Below are positions 24,508-35,831 of a stretch of 64,000 bases of DNA, piece by piece. Numbering within the stretch: the first letter of the stretch is position 1; each line of letters begins with the position of its first letter. The notes beneath the pieces are model-generated. The model was not told where the DNA came from, ran no database searches, and worked only from the letters and a program-made list of their open reading frames with translations. This DNA comes from Erodium maritimum (Eukaryota > Streptophyta > Magnoliopsida > Geraniales > Geraniaceae): NCBI GenBank assembly GCA_963921825.1, contig OY997594.1:34454956-34518955 (forward strand), in the 5' to 3' direction. A program made the position numbers and the translations under genes.

Positions 24508-25990
24508 CAGCAATTTTTTTTTATATATAAGTAAACATTTTAAGAGGAATACAGCTACAGATCAAGCACAAAAAAGAACAGTAAACTGAATTACAACATG
24601 GGATGAAAATGAGAGCCCCACAACAACAACCCAATGCAACCAGAACACGAACAAGGAATGAAATTGAGAACCCCATTACAACATCCCAGAAGCACATGAC
24701 AAACACCACATAAAACAACAATTAAAACTTGATTAGCCTTGCTATGAGATGAAAAGAAATTCTGCAGCAGATGAAGTGAACTTGAAAGCTTCCTCAGGAG
24801 CTTGAAATGAGATGATATGAATGTTGGTAGTAGAACCACAACAATGAAGAAGAAAAGGCCCGAGCCTTTGAAGCTTGCTTGAGTTGGGCAAGAAGTCCGA
24901 TAAAAACTGGTCTAAACACCCAAAATTTAACTTTGAAGTCCAGAAAGTTCAGCAGCACCTACAACCCGATGCCCCTCTTCCTTCTCCTAAGAGGGATTTA
25001 CAACTACTCCAAAGTCACAAGAACCCCCAATTCAGCGCTAAAAACCCTCAATTCCAGGGCTGAATCAGGAGCTTTGCATTTGCCGGTGGCCAGCACCACG
25101 ACACGGCAGAGACATGACCCACTACCATCTACCTAAACAATCTTTTACCTAGGGCCTTAAAAGCCCCATGCTATCGTCGGTGGCCAACACCAGACCGACA
25201 ATTCCGACCACCAAAGTGACTGGTAGCACAGGCAAAAATTGAAGAGTAAATAAGCAGAGGACAAGAGCAGAAAACCCAGAATAGGAGAAAGAGGAGGAGA
25301 GCCATACCAGTCAGCAACTTCGAGTGCCCCAGCTAAGGACCAAAGTCCAGATCCAAGATCGTAGCTGTTGAGGAAGAAGGCCGACCCACCAGCGACGACC
25401 ACGAACAAGCACCACGTCGATCCATTGAGCGGAAACGCGTCCCACTTCCATTGCTAGTAGGCGTCTTCGAACTGACAAGCCAACGATCTCCTCCACACCG
25501 CCGAAGGAAACCGCAAACAAAGCTCCCAGGAAGACCAGATCCGCGAAAACCTCAAAGAGGTAAAACGACCCACGCCCAGATCTGGTCATTCCGGGAGCCG
25601 GTAAATCTGAGCCGAGGAAGCCCAGATCTACAAAGGTGAAGGGGGTCTCGGAGCTTTCGCCACCACGCACCACGAAAACCAGCCCATACCGCGTCGATCC
25701 CCTCCATGCGAAGGAGAAGCGACTTCCCACTTCCGGATCTGAGCCGCTCTTCGCTGACGAGTGTGAGAGCAACAAGGCCCGGAATCACCAGAGGAGGGGC
25801 GAGGGAGAGGAGGAGAAGAAGGAAAAAAAGGGAGACGAAGCAGAGAAAGAGAAGGGCGAGGGGGTTAGAAGGGTGAGAAGGAACGGATCTGAGAGAAAGA
25901 AGGCAGATCCAAGGTCAAAAGGAGAAGGAGAAGAAGAATAAACCACCGGTGACTTTCCAAACGGCCCGAATGGCCTGGAAAATCACCGGC
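24494..25990 (-). mobile_element. Probable non-LTR retroelement, minus sense
   Basis: Read on the minus strand the block starts with a CT-rich leader (~25940-25780), continues GC-rich, and ends ttgctgataaaaaaaaaaa at 24518-24497. That tail matches the end of the PHAF1-intron SINE (ttgctgataaaaag). A minus frame at 25775-25311 is open but unrecognised. I could not find a target duplication; the 5' edge is approximate. Confidence 0.5.
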
Positions 25991-27283
25991 GGCTTTTTGA
26001 TTTGATATTTTACGAGTCTAAATCGAAGTTCGTATGAAGAAGTTATGGTTATTTCAACATGTGTTGCATGTGAACCTCATTTTACTTGAATATGCTCCTT
26101 ATACACTTTAAATGTCTATTACATTTCCCGACAATCTTATTCACAGCTTTTTGTAGGTTGTATTTGAAAAAATTAGATGTAAGACAAAACGGTTCAGTAG
26201 TATACATTTATCAATATTTATAGTTATTGACAATGAAGTAATTTTGACTCATTTTTTTTTATAAAGAAATGGTGTCTCATATTATATCGTTTACGTTCTC
26301 ATATACGATGTATGACTGATTATATGTTTTTCTCATAGCGTTCTGCCCATGGAAGACCAAACAACGTATGGTTGATCGTTCGACTTGCATGACGTGTATG
26401 AATTCATTAACTGTATTTTCTAGTTGGAATTGCTTCATAACAATTATAGATATTTAAATACCATTCGATTTGATATCTTACGGGCCCAAATCAGAGTTCG
26501 TATGAGAAATTTATGTCATTTGAAAAATTGATCAAACTCTAACACTTTTTAAACCGACTTTGATTTTTTTTTTTACATTTAATCATTATGAGTGGAATAC
26601 CCTAAAATAAATTTCTGGATCCGCCTATGAATTCGCATATCGTTTAACATTCATATCATAAAAAAGTATATAATATTAAGACAGACAAAGAACAATATAA
26701 TATATATCTAAGTATCTAAACTCATCACATCTAACTCAATAAATAACCCATCAAGACTCAATCTTTCATGATTAAGAGAACTGGCCTCAACCAACTGGAC
26801 TAACTATGGTGGGTAGACTGTTTTGGATTTTTTAGTAAAGGCTATGCTCTTATTCAATTTATTCCAATGCATTCCAACCGTAAAAATTAAGGGATAAACC
26901 CTTAAATAAATCGAGATAATGATCGACATCTCTTGTTTGTAAAAACAGGTGATCCGGTACATTAGGTTGAACATGCCTATGACTTCTATAACAACATAAT
27001 AGAAGATAATCGACATCTAGAGATAAGCACAATACGCAAGACCAAGAAGCTAAATACCCATTCAGGTGGTTGTCTTGATTTGCGAGGCGGTGACCATAAT
27101 CAACCCAAGTAGCACAACCCCACCAGGCAGGACCATAACCACGCTCGAAGGTCAGGAAGATTTGTCCAATTTTTGGGCCCAGTGGGTTTCCGTCCCCCAC
27201 TGGGCCCCGGTTGCCGAGGGTCCGGGCCAGGGTCCTCATCGATCTTAAGAGGCAGACATCGACGGGTTAGAGAGTCCTTAACC
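25991..27283. other. Intergenic repeats, no gene seen
   Basis: A ~50-bp motif (gatttgatattttacgag.. then ..gttcgtatga) appears at 25998-26054 and again at 26466-26521. Near 26600-26627, ataccctaaaataaatttct followed by ggatccgccta resembles an inverted end of the hAT-like element at 15047-16525, but no opposite end was found. Frames at 26859-27248 show no known domain. Confidence 0.45.
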
Positions 27284-27418
27284 CACATGGAGGCGGTCAC
27301 AGACCCGGCCCACATGAAGGCGGCCACAGACCCGGCCTACATAAAGGGGTCCACAAACGCGATCCACATGAAGGCGGCCACGGGCCCGGCTCACATGAAG
27401 GCGACCATAGAAACTCAT
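27284..27418 (+). repeat. Five tandem 27-bp units (9-residue repeat)
   Basis: Units begin at 27284, 27311, 27338, 27365 and 27392 with consensus cacatgaaggcggccacaga plus cccggcc. The + frame (from 27173) reads repeats like HMKAATDPA. The third and fifth units have diverged more. A protein function is not supported by anything else nearby. Confidence 0.92.
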
Positions 27419-27906
27419 GCTCCGTAACGCATTGACGGTGGAGAGACGGCGGTTACATCGTTTTTGAAGCCTCCAAACTAAGCGGTGTTGGGAGCTGGGA
27501 GGGCTTTTCACTGGAGACCAGTCGGGGAATGCCCGAACTCCGCCCATAAGATCACTAGGCTCGCGCATCCGAATCAAGGGGCTGGGAGCCCAATGTAGAC
27601 CTAATCGTTTAGCCAAGATCGACACCAAGACGTCGTTGGCTGAAAAGACAGAACAACGCCCAGCCGAGGAAAGAGGTTGGGCTCTCCGGTGGCCAAAGTA
27701 CCGCGCCGACAAGGGGGGAGGTCATGACCACTTCCGACAATCGAATTAGAAAATATTTAAAATGTGAAAAAATTAAAACGTATCGAAGTGACATTGAGAA
27801 AAATCGATGAATATGTTCATGCATGATCTCAAATAAAAACAAGATGATTGAACTATATATATAGAAAAAGAACATTCAACTAACAATATTCATTTTTTTA
27901 TCGGCA
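27419..27906. other. Degraded element interrupted by the solo LTR
   Basis: GC-rich sequence to ~27720, then AT-rich. At 27889-27906 the + strand reads ttttttatcggcaattt; on the minus strand this is aaattgccgataaaaaa, like the SINE/LINE tails at 5930 and 24510. A minus-sense retroelement probably ended here and was split by the solo LTR, continuing after 30976. Confidence 0.4.
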
Positions 27907-28049
27907 ATTTGTGTAAAGACCGGGAAATTTAACGATTTAAATAACTTGTTGGAACGTCGAGGGTTGAGAACGAGTTTAATTTTTGGATCGAATTCAAAGA
28001 AAAAAGGAGAAAGAAAGCAAAAAAAGAAAAAAGAGAAAGAAGAAGGCTT

Positions 28050-28155
28050 TGGGCCAAACTAGGCTGGTCAGAGGACCAGGCCCAGTTCGCAGACTCGGGC
28101 TAGGCCTACTTCACACATACCCGAGCAAACCCACGCGATCCGATCCAACCCTAAA
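28050..28155 (+). promoter_or_regulatory. Promoter-like block in the solo LTR
   Basis: TGGGCC at 28050-28055, GGCCCA at 28079-28084 and a telo-box-like AACCCTAAA at 28147-28155, followed by CT-rich sequence. It is the same order as in the LTR at 19162. Function is inferred. Confidence 0.4.
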
Positions 28156-29237
28156 CCTAGTCTCCTTCTTCTTCGTGTTCACGCGCACTCCCCGAGGCAA
28201 ACAATGCCGCTCTCCCTCTCAGATCCCCTCTCGACTCTCTCTCTTCGTTCTCTCTCGACCCACCTCCTTCCCTCTCCCTCACGCAGCATCAACACCACCT
28301 CACCTCACCTCACCTCAGTGCAAATCGAGCCATCGCCGGAGACTAGAACTCGACATCGACTCCGCGAGCTCCTCGTTCCGTTCTTCTTTCCCGGGCTTGA
28401 TTTACGTCGCGCCTGAGACGGAGGAGAAGCCACGGTTCGTGTCTCTCTTTCCCGACACCGACCGCCTGAAAGCCCCCTCGTGACGTGCTGGTTTGGGACG
28501 AGTTCGGACAGAAACGTCATCGACGAACTTCGACCTCGCCAGATCTGGGTTGGGGAAAAGCAGTTGGGTCACGCTCCGGCCACCAACGCCACGAAGACGG
28601 GCTCGCCGGGGGTCCTGACGCCTCTCCCAACACCAGCCGTCCCTCCTTGAGCTACCCTTCCGCCGTCCGCCACCGGGTTCAGACGGAACCCTCGCCGGAG
28701 TCCAAACCCTAGCCGCCTCTTCCGTGTGCGAGCAGACAAGACAAGATGGACCGGCCCTTGGGCCAGATTTGAGGACAGGCCTTGGGCCGGACAAGTCCAA
28801 GCTGGGCCTCGGCCAGGCCGGGCCCCGGGCCGGGCCCAGGTCCGACAGGTCGGGTCTGGACCGGATCCGGGCCGGGTCTGGGTCAGGCTCGGGTCAGGGA
28901 CTAGACCGGGTCGGATCAGGGTTCAGATCCAGGTCTGGATCGGGGTTGGGCCTGGATCCGGGTCGGACTCGGGTCGGATCCGGGTCGTGGCAATTTAAAT
29001 AATAAATTAGTTAATAATTTGGACTCAAAATCAGATAAATTCAAGGACTATCGGACAATTTAAAGGACTTTGGGACAAACTACTGGACTAAATTATTAAT
29101 TTGAGGACTGTTATGGACTGGACCGGGACTGATGACCGTCCCTTTTGTGTTAAAACCAGGACTTTACCCCGAGCACGGAGAAGACCGGAGTTGGCCAGGA
29201 CGTCAGCAGCTAGGCGACCCAGATAGAGTTTTGAGAG

Positions 29238-30711
29238 GTAGGGATTACCTCGAAACCCGCTTTATTACGGATGTACTAGAATGCATATAGGGAAACTAAA
29301 TAACCGGTTAAAGAACTAGTATGCATATAGGACGTGAATAACTAGCGTAGACGTATAAACTGTGAACATTTACGATTACTGTCTTGGGAAATTACCGTGC
29401 TGGTAGAATCGGGCCATGTCGTGCCTGTAGGATTGTTTGCTGAATATATCTGTGTGTGTGCTCTGTGAGGCTTGAACGGTAAATAAGTAACGAACATGAA
29501 AACGAGTAGAGTTGAACTTGGTGATGCATATAATGATTGAGTGGCTTTTTACTGTTTATCTGATATATTGAACTGGGGATGTTGGGGATTGGATACCGGT
29601 TGAGCCAGTGGGGTTACCACGTTGTGTGGGGTGACGGTAAGTGATGGTAAGTGCGTGTTGGTTGTGTAAGTTGTTGAGAATGTGATTGTGATTATGATTA
29701 TGATTGTTTGGATGATACCTGGATGAGTTGTGCCCGAGAGGGTGTCGTACGTTCCGGTGAGCGGCCGGTAAAGTGTGAGAGATGTACTTCCGTCAGGTGT
29801 ATCGTACCTTCTGGCGCACAATCGGTAAAGTGTTGTGTTGTGGTACTGTGGTTACATGAGAAAGGTGGGTTCCCTACCTTCCGACCGTGAGTCGGTAAAA
29901 CGCTATGTCCCGCGAAGAGGTGGTTTCCCTACCTTCCGACTAGCACTCGGTAAAACGCTGTGTTGAGCACCGCGAGAGATGAGGCCGCTAAGAGGCGATT
30001 TCCCTGCCTTCCGTCGATCGGTAAAACGCTTTGTTCCGCGATGAGGTCGACCGCCTATCCCGAATTTGTGTTGGGGAAGTTGCGTGCGGCTGCGTCGGGC
30101 CGAGCGGGTTGCTCTTTAGACCGTGCGATGGTTACGATTTGTGTGTTTGAGATTGCTTTGAAATTTGAATGAGTATTGCTGTGTTGTGGCTATGGGTGTT
30201 TTCCTTGTTATGAGTTGTGTGTGACTGCGAATGACTTGTTTTTTTATTGTTTGTTGATGAGTTCATGTGTGTGGTTTCCGTGTAAGTTAAAGCGTCGTCT
30301 TGTGGTTATCCGTGAGTCGGTCGTGAAGGGGTTTTGGACGAGGATCTCCGGGATAGTTTGTGGTCGAGTAAAGTGAAGGTTGTTTAATTTGGATTGCATG
30401 TTCTCGTTGTCTCCTTCTCCTTTTAATCGTTAAAAAGTTATTTTGGAATTGTACTTGGGTGTCTTGCTTGGTTTGTCCCCTTCGGTGCGTGCTTTGGTCT
30501 GTTGTGGTGTTGAGTTAGAGTTGGTGTGTTGGGACTGGTGAAGGTCAGGAAAAGGGGGAATTGTCTTTAAACGGTTTAAGTGTCGCCCCATTATATCAAA
30601 ATTTTAATGAACTTTAAACTGTGGAAAGACTTTCTGTAAATCTATTTGAGGTGGTTTTCGGGGCTTTTCCCTACTGAGCGTCAAGCTCACCCCTTACCGT
30701 GTTTTCTATAG
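29238..30711 (+). other. Candidate intron within the solo LTR (1474 nt)
   Basis: Donor-like gagag|gtaggg at 29238, preceded by agaagaccggagt and gccaggacgtcagcagctag, which are also found before the donor-like site at 20415. The 3' end has TGAGCGTCAAGCTCA (30675-30689), CTCAC and ttttctatag ending at 30711. Confidence 0.4.
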
Positions 30712-30976
30712 GTATTACTTATGATTTGGAGTAGAGGGTTACGCAGAGCTTGGGAGCTAGCGGAGGCCGGGTTTATTTTGTGTTCGTAGAGACATACCTT
30801 TCTTTTTGAATTATTGTATTTGATGAGCTTACGACTCAGGGTTTGAACTTCCCGTTGATTTATATATTATTTCGTCTTTATCATTTATCTTTTATCCTCT
30901 TTTAATTATTATTATTTAATTCCACTAAGTCACGTCTCGAGTCCGGTCAATACCGGATTTGAGGCGTGACAATTTG

Positions 30977-32326
30977 TTTTATAAGACAAGCCTTAAAATC
31001 AAATAGCAAGGCAAAGGGAGAACCCAAGGTAACTTAGAGCAAGTATCGTTAAGGGGTCACATATGGAGATCAGGAGGTACGAATCATGTGATGAATGTGA
31101 TGATTTGTGATGCAAACCCTTGGAACTGATCTGAGTTCTACAATAAGGGGATCACATATGAGGATCATGGTTTGCAGAAGTGCTGAGTGGATGTTGACCG
31201 GATAATTAATTATTCTTTTGCTGAATTTATTAAATTCATATTTACAACAATAAATACTAAATACAATTGAAAAAATGATAAAAATAATTGATAAAGAAAT
31301 AAATTAACTAAAATGAAAATTAAACTTCAACTTGTAACTAATAAAAAAAGAAATTAAATAAAAACCAAATAATACATTCGTGATTCGAAGTGTAAATCAA
31401 TTTTGGTACAGTTTCGATTCTAACTGTAAATCAATGTTTATTTTTTTATCAAAGACATTAAATAATTTTTTTAGAACAATACGAACCTAAACTTGAACTT
31501 TTAATTAATAAAAACATTTTAATAAAACCAAAATAATACATTCGTGATTCGTTATTCAAAGTATAAATCAATTTTGGTATAGTCTCGATTCAAAATGTAA
31601 ATCAATATATATTTTTTGTCATCAAAGACATTAAATAAATTATCTAGAACAATATGAACCTAAACTTGAACTTGTAATTAATAATAAAAAATAAATTAAA
31701 TAAAAGCCAAATAATACATTCGCGATTCGTAGTGTAAATTAATTTTGGTACAGTCTTGATTCGAAGTGTAAATCAATATTTTTTTGTGATCAAAGACATT
31801 AAATAAATTATTTAGAACAATATGAACCTAATGACTATAAATTTATAAATTTTGGACACCGTTTACACAAAATCGATTTTTTAAAGGCCATGTGCCACGT
31901 TTTGGTTTATTGACCGCGACTCGCGAATCACCGAACCATGATTTAATGGTTCGTGAATCATGATTCACGAAATGATTCGCACGCTGTAAATGCTCTCACA
32001 AACAAAAAACATCTTAATTAAAGCTCCTAAAGCCAACAACTTGCTATACAAAAAAACTAAACCAAATGAAAAAAATTCATTTTTACTTTGAATCCTGATT
32101 CAATCTAGGATGGCTCAATTTAGAAAATTCTTTGAAACATACCTGTAGGAATCCGAACATATAGTTGATTGGTTTTGATAAGTAAGGACCCTATCAACCA
32201 TGCTAACTAATTCTAATTTGTACTATCACTGTCACATCTATTCGAGCATTGAAAATTCATGCATAAAAAATGTTTTGGAAAATGGAATGGTGGTGAGTCT
32301 TGTAAAAGTGAAGTCCATGGAGGGCC
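30977..32326. other. AT-rich non-coding sequence with tandem repeats
   Basis: No gene. An early pair of similar phrases (gttaaggggtcacatatgga near 31050, aataaggggatcacatatga near 31141) is followed by the repeat array at 31300-31835. Near 31930-31990 ggttcgtgaatcatgattca and cgcgaatcaccgaaccatga make a local inverted pattern, possibly the end of a DNA element. Confidence 0.5.
31300..31835. repeat. Three degenerate ~165-180-bp AT-rich tandem repeats
   Basis: Each unit holds aataatacattcgtgattcg, then gtaaatcaattttggtacag and atcaaagacattaaataa before agaacaatatgaacctaaac. The cattcg.gattcg core begins near 31376, 31539 and 31717. It is non-coding. Confidence 0.88.
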
Positions 32327-32329
32327 TAA

Positions 32330-33258
32330 GAGTAAGCACAACGGGCAGGCCCTCGCCTCTGACCCGCGCGCTCGCGATCCGCGACCCTCGGGCCGTCCCA
32401 CTGTGGGTGTGGTTTTATGCGGCCCGTGGCCCTGAAACACGAGGTCCGAGCCTCAGCCCGCGCCCCTCGCCCCTCAGCCATGTCTGGCTCCCCTCCTCTC
32501 GCGTGGCGACACGTGGCAAGTCCGACCGTTAGAAAACGGTCGGCAACGGCTATTTTTTAAAAAAATAATTTTTTTGTCAATTATGGGATTTAAACCCTCA
32601 ACCTCAAGGTTTAAAGCCTTGTGTTCTACCATTGAGCTAGATGTGCTTTTGTTACTATGTTTTACTATAATTAATATGATATATTTTTAATTTTGGATTG
32701 AAATGCATATTAAAACCTTGAGTATAGGAGAATTTTTTTGTTTTTTTACCGGTGTGCTACTCTCAACAAGTGTCATGGCCTTCTCTTCACATGTCACCAT
32801 CTTCCTTGCCATGTATGCTTATTATGATGTTGACTTGTTTTTCTCACAATTTTATCATTTTTGTGTGTATTTATATCCGGTCCGACTCAAATATTTTTCG
32901 TTATAGCAACTACTATGAATATTACATAGTTGACCATATTATTCCATACACATATTTTATTGATTTCTTTGCCATTATTAAAAAGTTCATTTTTATTCGT
33001 GTTAAATTTATTTATTATTTTTTATTGTCATTAATTATTATTTTTTCACATTTGTTTATATAATTTAAACGGTTTCTGATAAAGAATTAAATAACACAGC
33101 AAAATATTAATTAATAACAACTCAGCATTCAGTCAGCACAAGGGTCTCAGTCCCAGGGCCTCTCATTGCAAAACACCCGCTATTCTGAGACCCTAGGATC
33201 TCACTTTTGTCCAATCAATCCAAGGGCCTCTCTCAGAATCTTTCCGTTGTTCATGCTC
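32330..33258. mobile_element. PIF/Harbinger-like non-autonomous element
   Basis: Left end gagtaagcacaacgg and inverted right end gagcatgaacaacgg match at 12 of 15 positions and resemble the common plant PIF/Harbinger end. A TAA target duplication flanks both sides (32327-32329, 33259-33261). There is no transposase in the 929 bp. It contains a GC-rich left portion and a tRNA-like segment (32578-32646, minus). Confidence 0.72.
32578..32646 (-). pseudogene. tRNA-Lys-like sequence with anticodon TTA
   Basis: On the minus strand, ATCTAGCTCAATGGTAGAAC gives a good A box and D arm; the anticodon arm is CAAGG-CTTTAAA-CCTTG; the T arm is GAGGG-TTTAAAT-CCCAT with a B box changed at one base. It most resembles tRNA-Lys, whose loop would be CTCTTAA. 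The acceptor stem does not pair. It is a tRNA-derived relic or a SINE head, not a working tRNA. Confidence 0.72.
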
Positions 33259-33261
33259 TAA

Positions 33262-34069
33262 TGAATGTGTATAATTGAGACTTGAGAGAGTGATGTTATT
33301 AAAGCGGGAACGGCCCATCAAGCAAGATCATCGAATAAGGTTGACAAGGAAAGGTCATAAGTTTGTAGGACTTGTGATTGTGGTTAGGTTTGACATTTAT
33401 GACATAAATGTGGGCTTCAATAAGGAGGCTGGACTGGACCAACCACATCTACTTGCATAACATTATTCAATTTCAGCATAAGAGCTTGCCCTCTAACACC
33501 ACCCAATCCTTTAGTAGGCCACACCTACATCGATTTATTAACCAATAATGGCACATCTTAAACCACACTTCGGGGTGGGTTTTGCCCGACCTCATGTTCC
33601 TCCAACTTGTTCTTTTGATTCTAAAAATATCAAACATAAGCCAATAAGGGATCATAGTTTCTAAAACCTTATTCGAAAACATTAAAAACATATCAACCGT
33701 TTTAAATTAATATTCAAAACTTAATAAAATTATATATTCATAATAAGTGTGACAAGTCTCTTCTAATCCAATTCTAATCTTGACCATGTGTCTTCATTCC
33801 TCCTCCCAATCCTATCTTATTTTGACCCAATTACAGAATAGGTCATATTCGTTGTGTTAGGCAATTTTGACATAGTTGTTTTTTGAGGGCTTTAAACTCA
33901 CAATTCTTTTTTTCGGTCTTCAAGAAATTCTTGTTGTTTTGGATACTTTGTTTTATTTTCTTTGTAATTCAAAACTTCTCAACAAAACTATTCTTTAAGA
34001 AATGGTCTGAAATGGGGAGGGGTATCCCTGGCTGTGCTACGAGTGGCTTCATCAGCGGCGACGCATCTT
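33262..34069. other. Intergenic sequence, no gene seen
   Basis: Short frames only, without recognisable domains. The last part (33990-34069) leads into the RNase H-like fragment. Confidence 0.5.
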
Positions 34070-34305
34070 AAGGCATGACAGGAAGCGAAAGCCGCGACTA
34101 CCCAGGTTCGACAACAAGTCTCATCCTGATCGGCTAAGTGGATCAGACCGCCCCCAGGTACCATTGCTATTAATGTTGATGGTGTAATATTCCAGGATAC
34201 GAATCAATCGGAGTGGGACATAATCGCAAGGGATATACATGGGACAATCCGTCTAACTGCTAATGGCCTGCTTCCAGGGAGTTGGTCTCCGATATAATAA
34301 TGCTT
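34070..34305 (+). pseudogene. RNase H-like (RVT_3) fragment from a LINE
   Basis: Translating + around 34150-34290 gives PPPGTIAINVDGVIFQDTNQ followed by ..IIARDIHGTIRL.., the start of the plant LINE/RNase H-like domain (the INVDG motif carries the first catalytic Asp). Most of the domain is missing. The segment ends with a short A-run (tttctttaaaaaaa, to ~34325). It is a 5'- and internally truncated relic. Confidence 0.65.
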
Positions 34306-34481
34306 GCTTCTTTCTTTAAAAAAACACCTTAGAAGTGATTTGTTTTTGGAAGAAAAAGAAAAAAAAATAAAAACATGACATGGACTTGGAAATTAAAAGG
34401 TTTGACTAGTCTAGTCTGAAATTGATTGATTTTATTTAAATATAATCAATTCTATTTATCAAATTATTCATCGATGATCAG

Positions 34482-35217
34482 TACGGGTGTCCAAAATTGG
34501 CCTGGAACCCAATCCACCCGGTCAACCCGGCTCACCCGGCCCCAGTGGGTTTGTCCCCGTGGGTTACGGGGACGGGCCCGGGTTCAGAAATACCAAACCC
34601 GGAGTGAGCGGTCCGGGTTGCGAATTCGTCACATGCTTTCCTACATAACCCGGACCACCCGTATATGGTACAAGTTCAGTGCCTAAAGCTACACTCTTAC
34701 AATTTTAATTACTTTTACGTATAAAAATGAAGATTAATTGTTTGAGATTTTGAAGATGATTACCAATTTTGTAATAGAACATGTCATAGTTTCGTGTCAA
34801 GTTGAACTCATCTTTTGTAATCATAATCTGTTTTGAGTCAACTTGAACTTCCTGTTTGACGTTTTTAATCCTTGAACCTTTGATAAAATTTTAATAGGGT
34901 AGAGAGTTTTTTCATAATTAAGAAGTGACCAAATTGAGAGCTTATAAGCACTCTTCGATGACTTTTAAGGGTTTTTGGATAACAAAAAAATATTTGAAAG
35001 TATACGTGCTACTCCTTATGGTTAATGTGATCAATTGTTAACAAATTCGGATGAGTTGGTCCAACCCGGTGAACCGGCCCATAATCCTGACGGACGAGTT
35101 CAGAAGTGTCTTTTCGGGCCTGGGGCCGATAGCAGGTTAAAAATTTTTAACCCGGTCACTACGGGTCGATTGAAAAAATTAGCTACGGGACGGGGACCCG
35201 GTCCATGGACACCCCTA
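34482..35217. mobile_element. hAT-like non-autonomous element with perfect 8-bp target duplication
   Basis: The terminal inverted repeats are TACGGGTGTCC (left) and TAGGGGTGTCC (right, inverted). The 8-bp ATGATCAG flanks both ends (34474-34481, 35218-35225). Both ends continue into GC-rich cccggtc-type sequence on either side of an AT-rich centre. There is no transposase. The size of the target duplication and the terminal sequence place it in hAT. Confidence 0.93.
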
Positions 35218-35225
35218 ATGATCAG

Positions 35226-35817
35226 GTTCTTAGAACTGATCAATTTGATTAAACATTAAATCAACCATCAACTCATGCGCGTGGGAGATAAACTAAAAAG
35301 GTTCAAATGTTTTGTACTTTTATCTAATAAACGGGTCTTTAGGTCACTTGTTGAGTAAACTTGAGAGTCCCTTTGCAGCAGAAAGAAAGCACCAACCTCA
35401 GCCAAAATAGCCACTTACCGAAAAACCTGGCAGAGTAAAAGAAAGCAATCTGGTGGAACCAATCCATTATGTTTCTTTTCTTTGCAGTGGGTCCATTTTT
35501 CCAGATGGAAATGGGTTAGGGACCTGTGGGGAAATAATAGTTTTTGATGGGTCATTATGGGAATGTCTCAATTATATATATATATATATCTTTAACTTTT
35601 CTATATGTTTATTAAGTATAGAAGAGCCTTTATTGGGTTGGTACTACTCGGTGGAATGGAAGAGTCTAGGAGTTTCTTTTTAGATATCAAATTCGAACTC
35701 TCGTTTAATATGGTTAAATTTTATTCAAATCTATAAATGTTTATTTTCTTTCCAGAGAAAAGAAAAAACAAAATTATTTTTTGATGACTATACAACCAGA
35801 CGAAGATAAGCAGTAAG
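35226..35817. other. Intergenic sequence
   Basis: No gene. It contains a (ta) run at ~35574-35589. The short frame at 35453-35683 has no recognisable features. Confidence 0.5.
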
Positions 35818-35831
35818 AACACCTTTTATCA

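Larger units (their letters stand above)
27912..30971 (+). mobile_element. Solo giant LTR with perfect 5-bp target duplication
   Basis: TGTAAAGACCGGG..GAGGCGTGACA, 3060 bp, flanked by ATTTG on both sides (27907-27911, 30972-30976). This proves the LTR termini and shows the element lost its interior by LTR-LTR recombination. Same family as 19162-22156: CT-rich leader-like region (~28150-28320), G-rich gggtccgg repeats (~28790-28992), donor-like gagag|gtaggg (29238), degenerate repeats around ccttccgac..tcggtaaaacgct (29750-30040), hairpin (30675-30689), acceptor-like ttttctatag (30711) and the CTCGAGTCCGGTCAATACCGG end block. Confidence 0.96.

Noticed and set aside
26575-26630. Second hAT element of the 15047-16525 type
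   Set aside because: Only one end-like sequence (ggatccgccta) was found; no partner end or 8-bp duplication.
32578-32646. Functional suppressor tRNA reading UAA
   Set aside because: The acceptor stem does not pair and the T stem is weak, so a working tRNA is unlikely.
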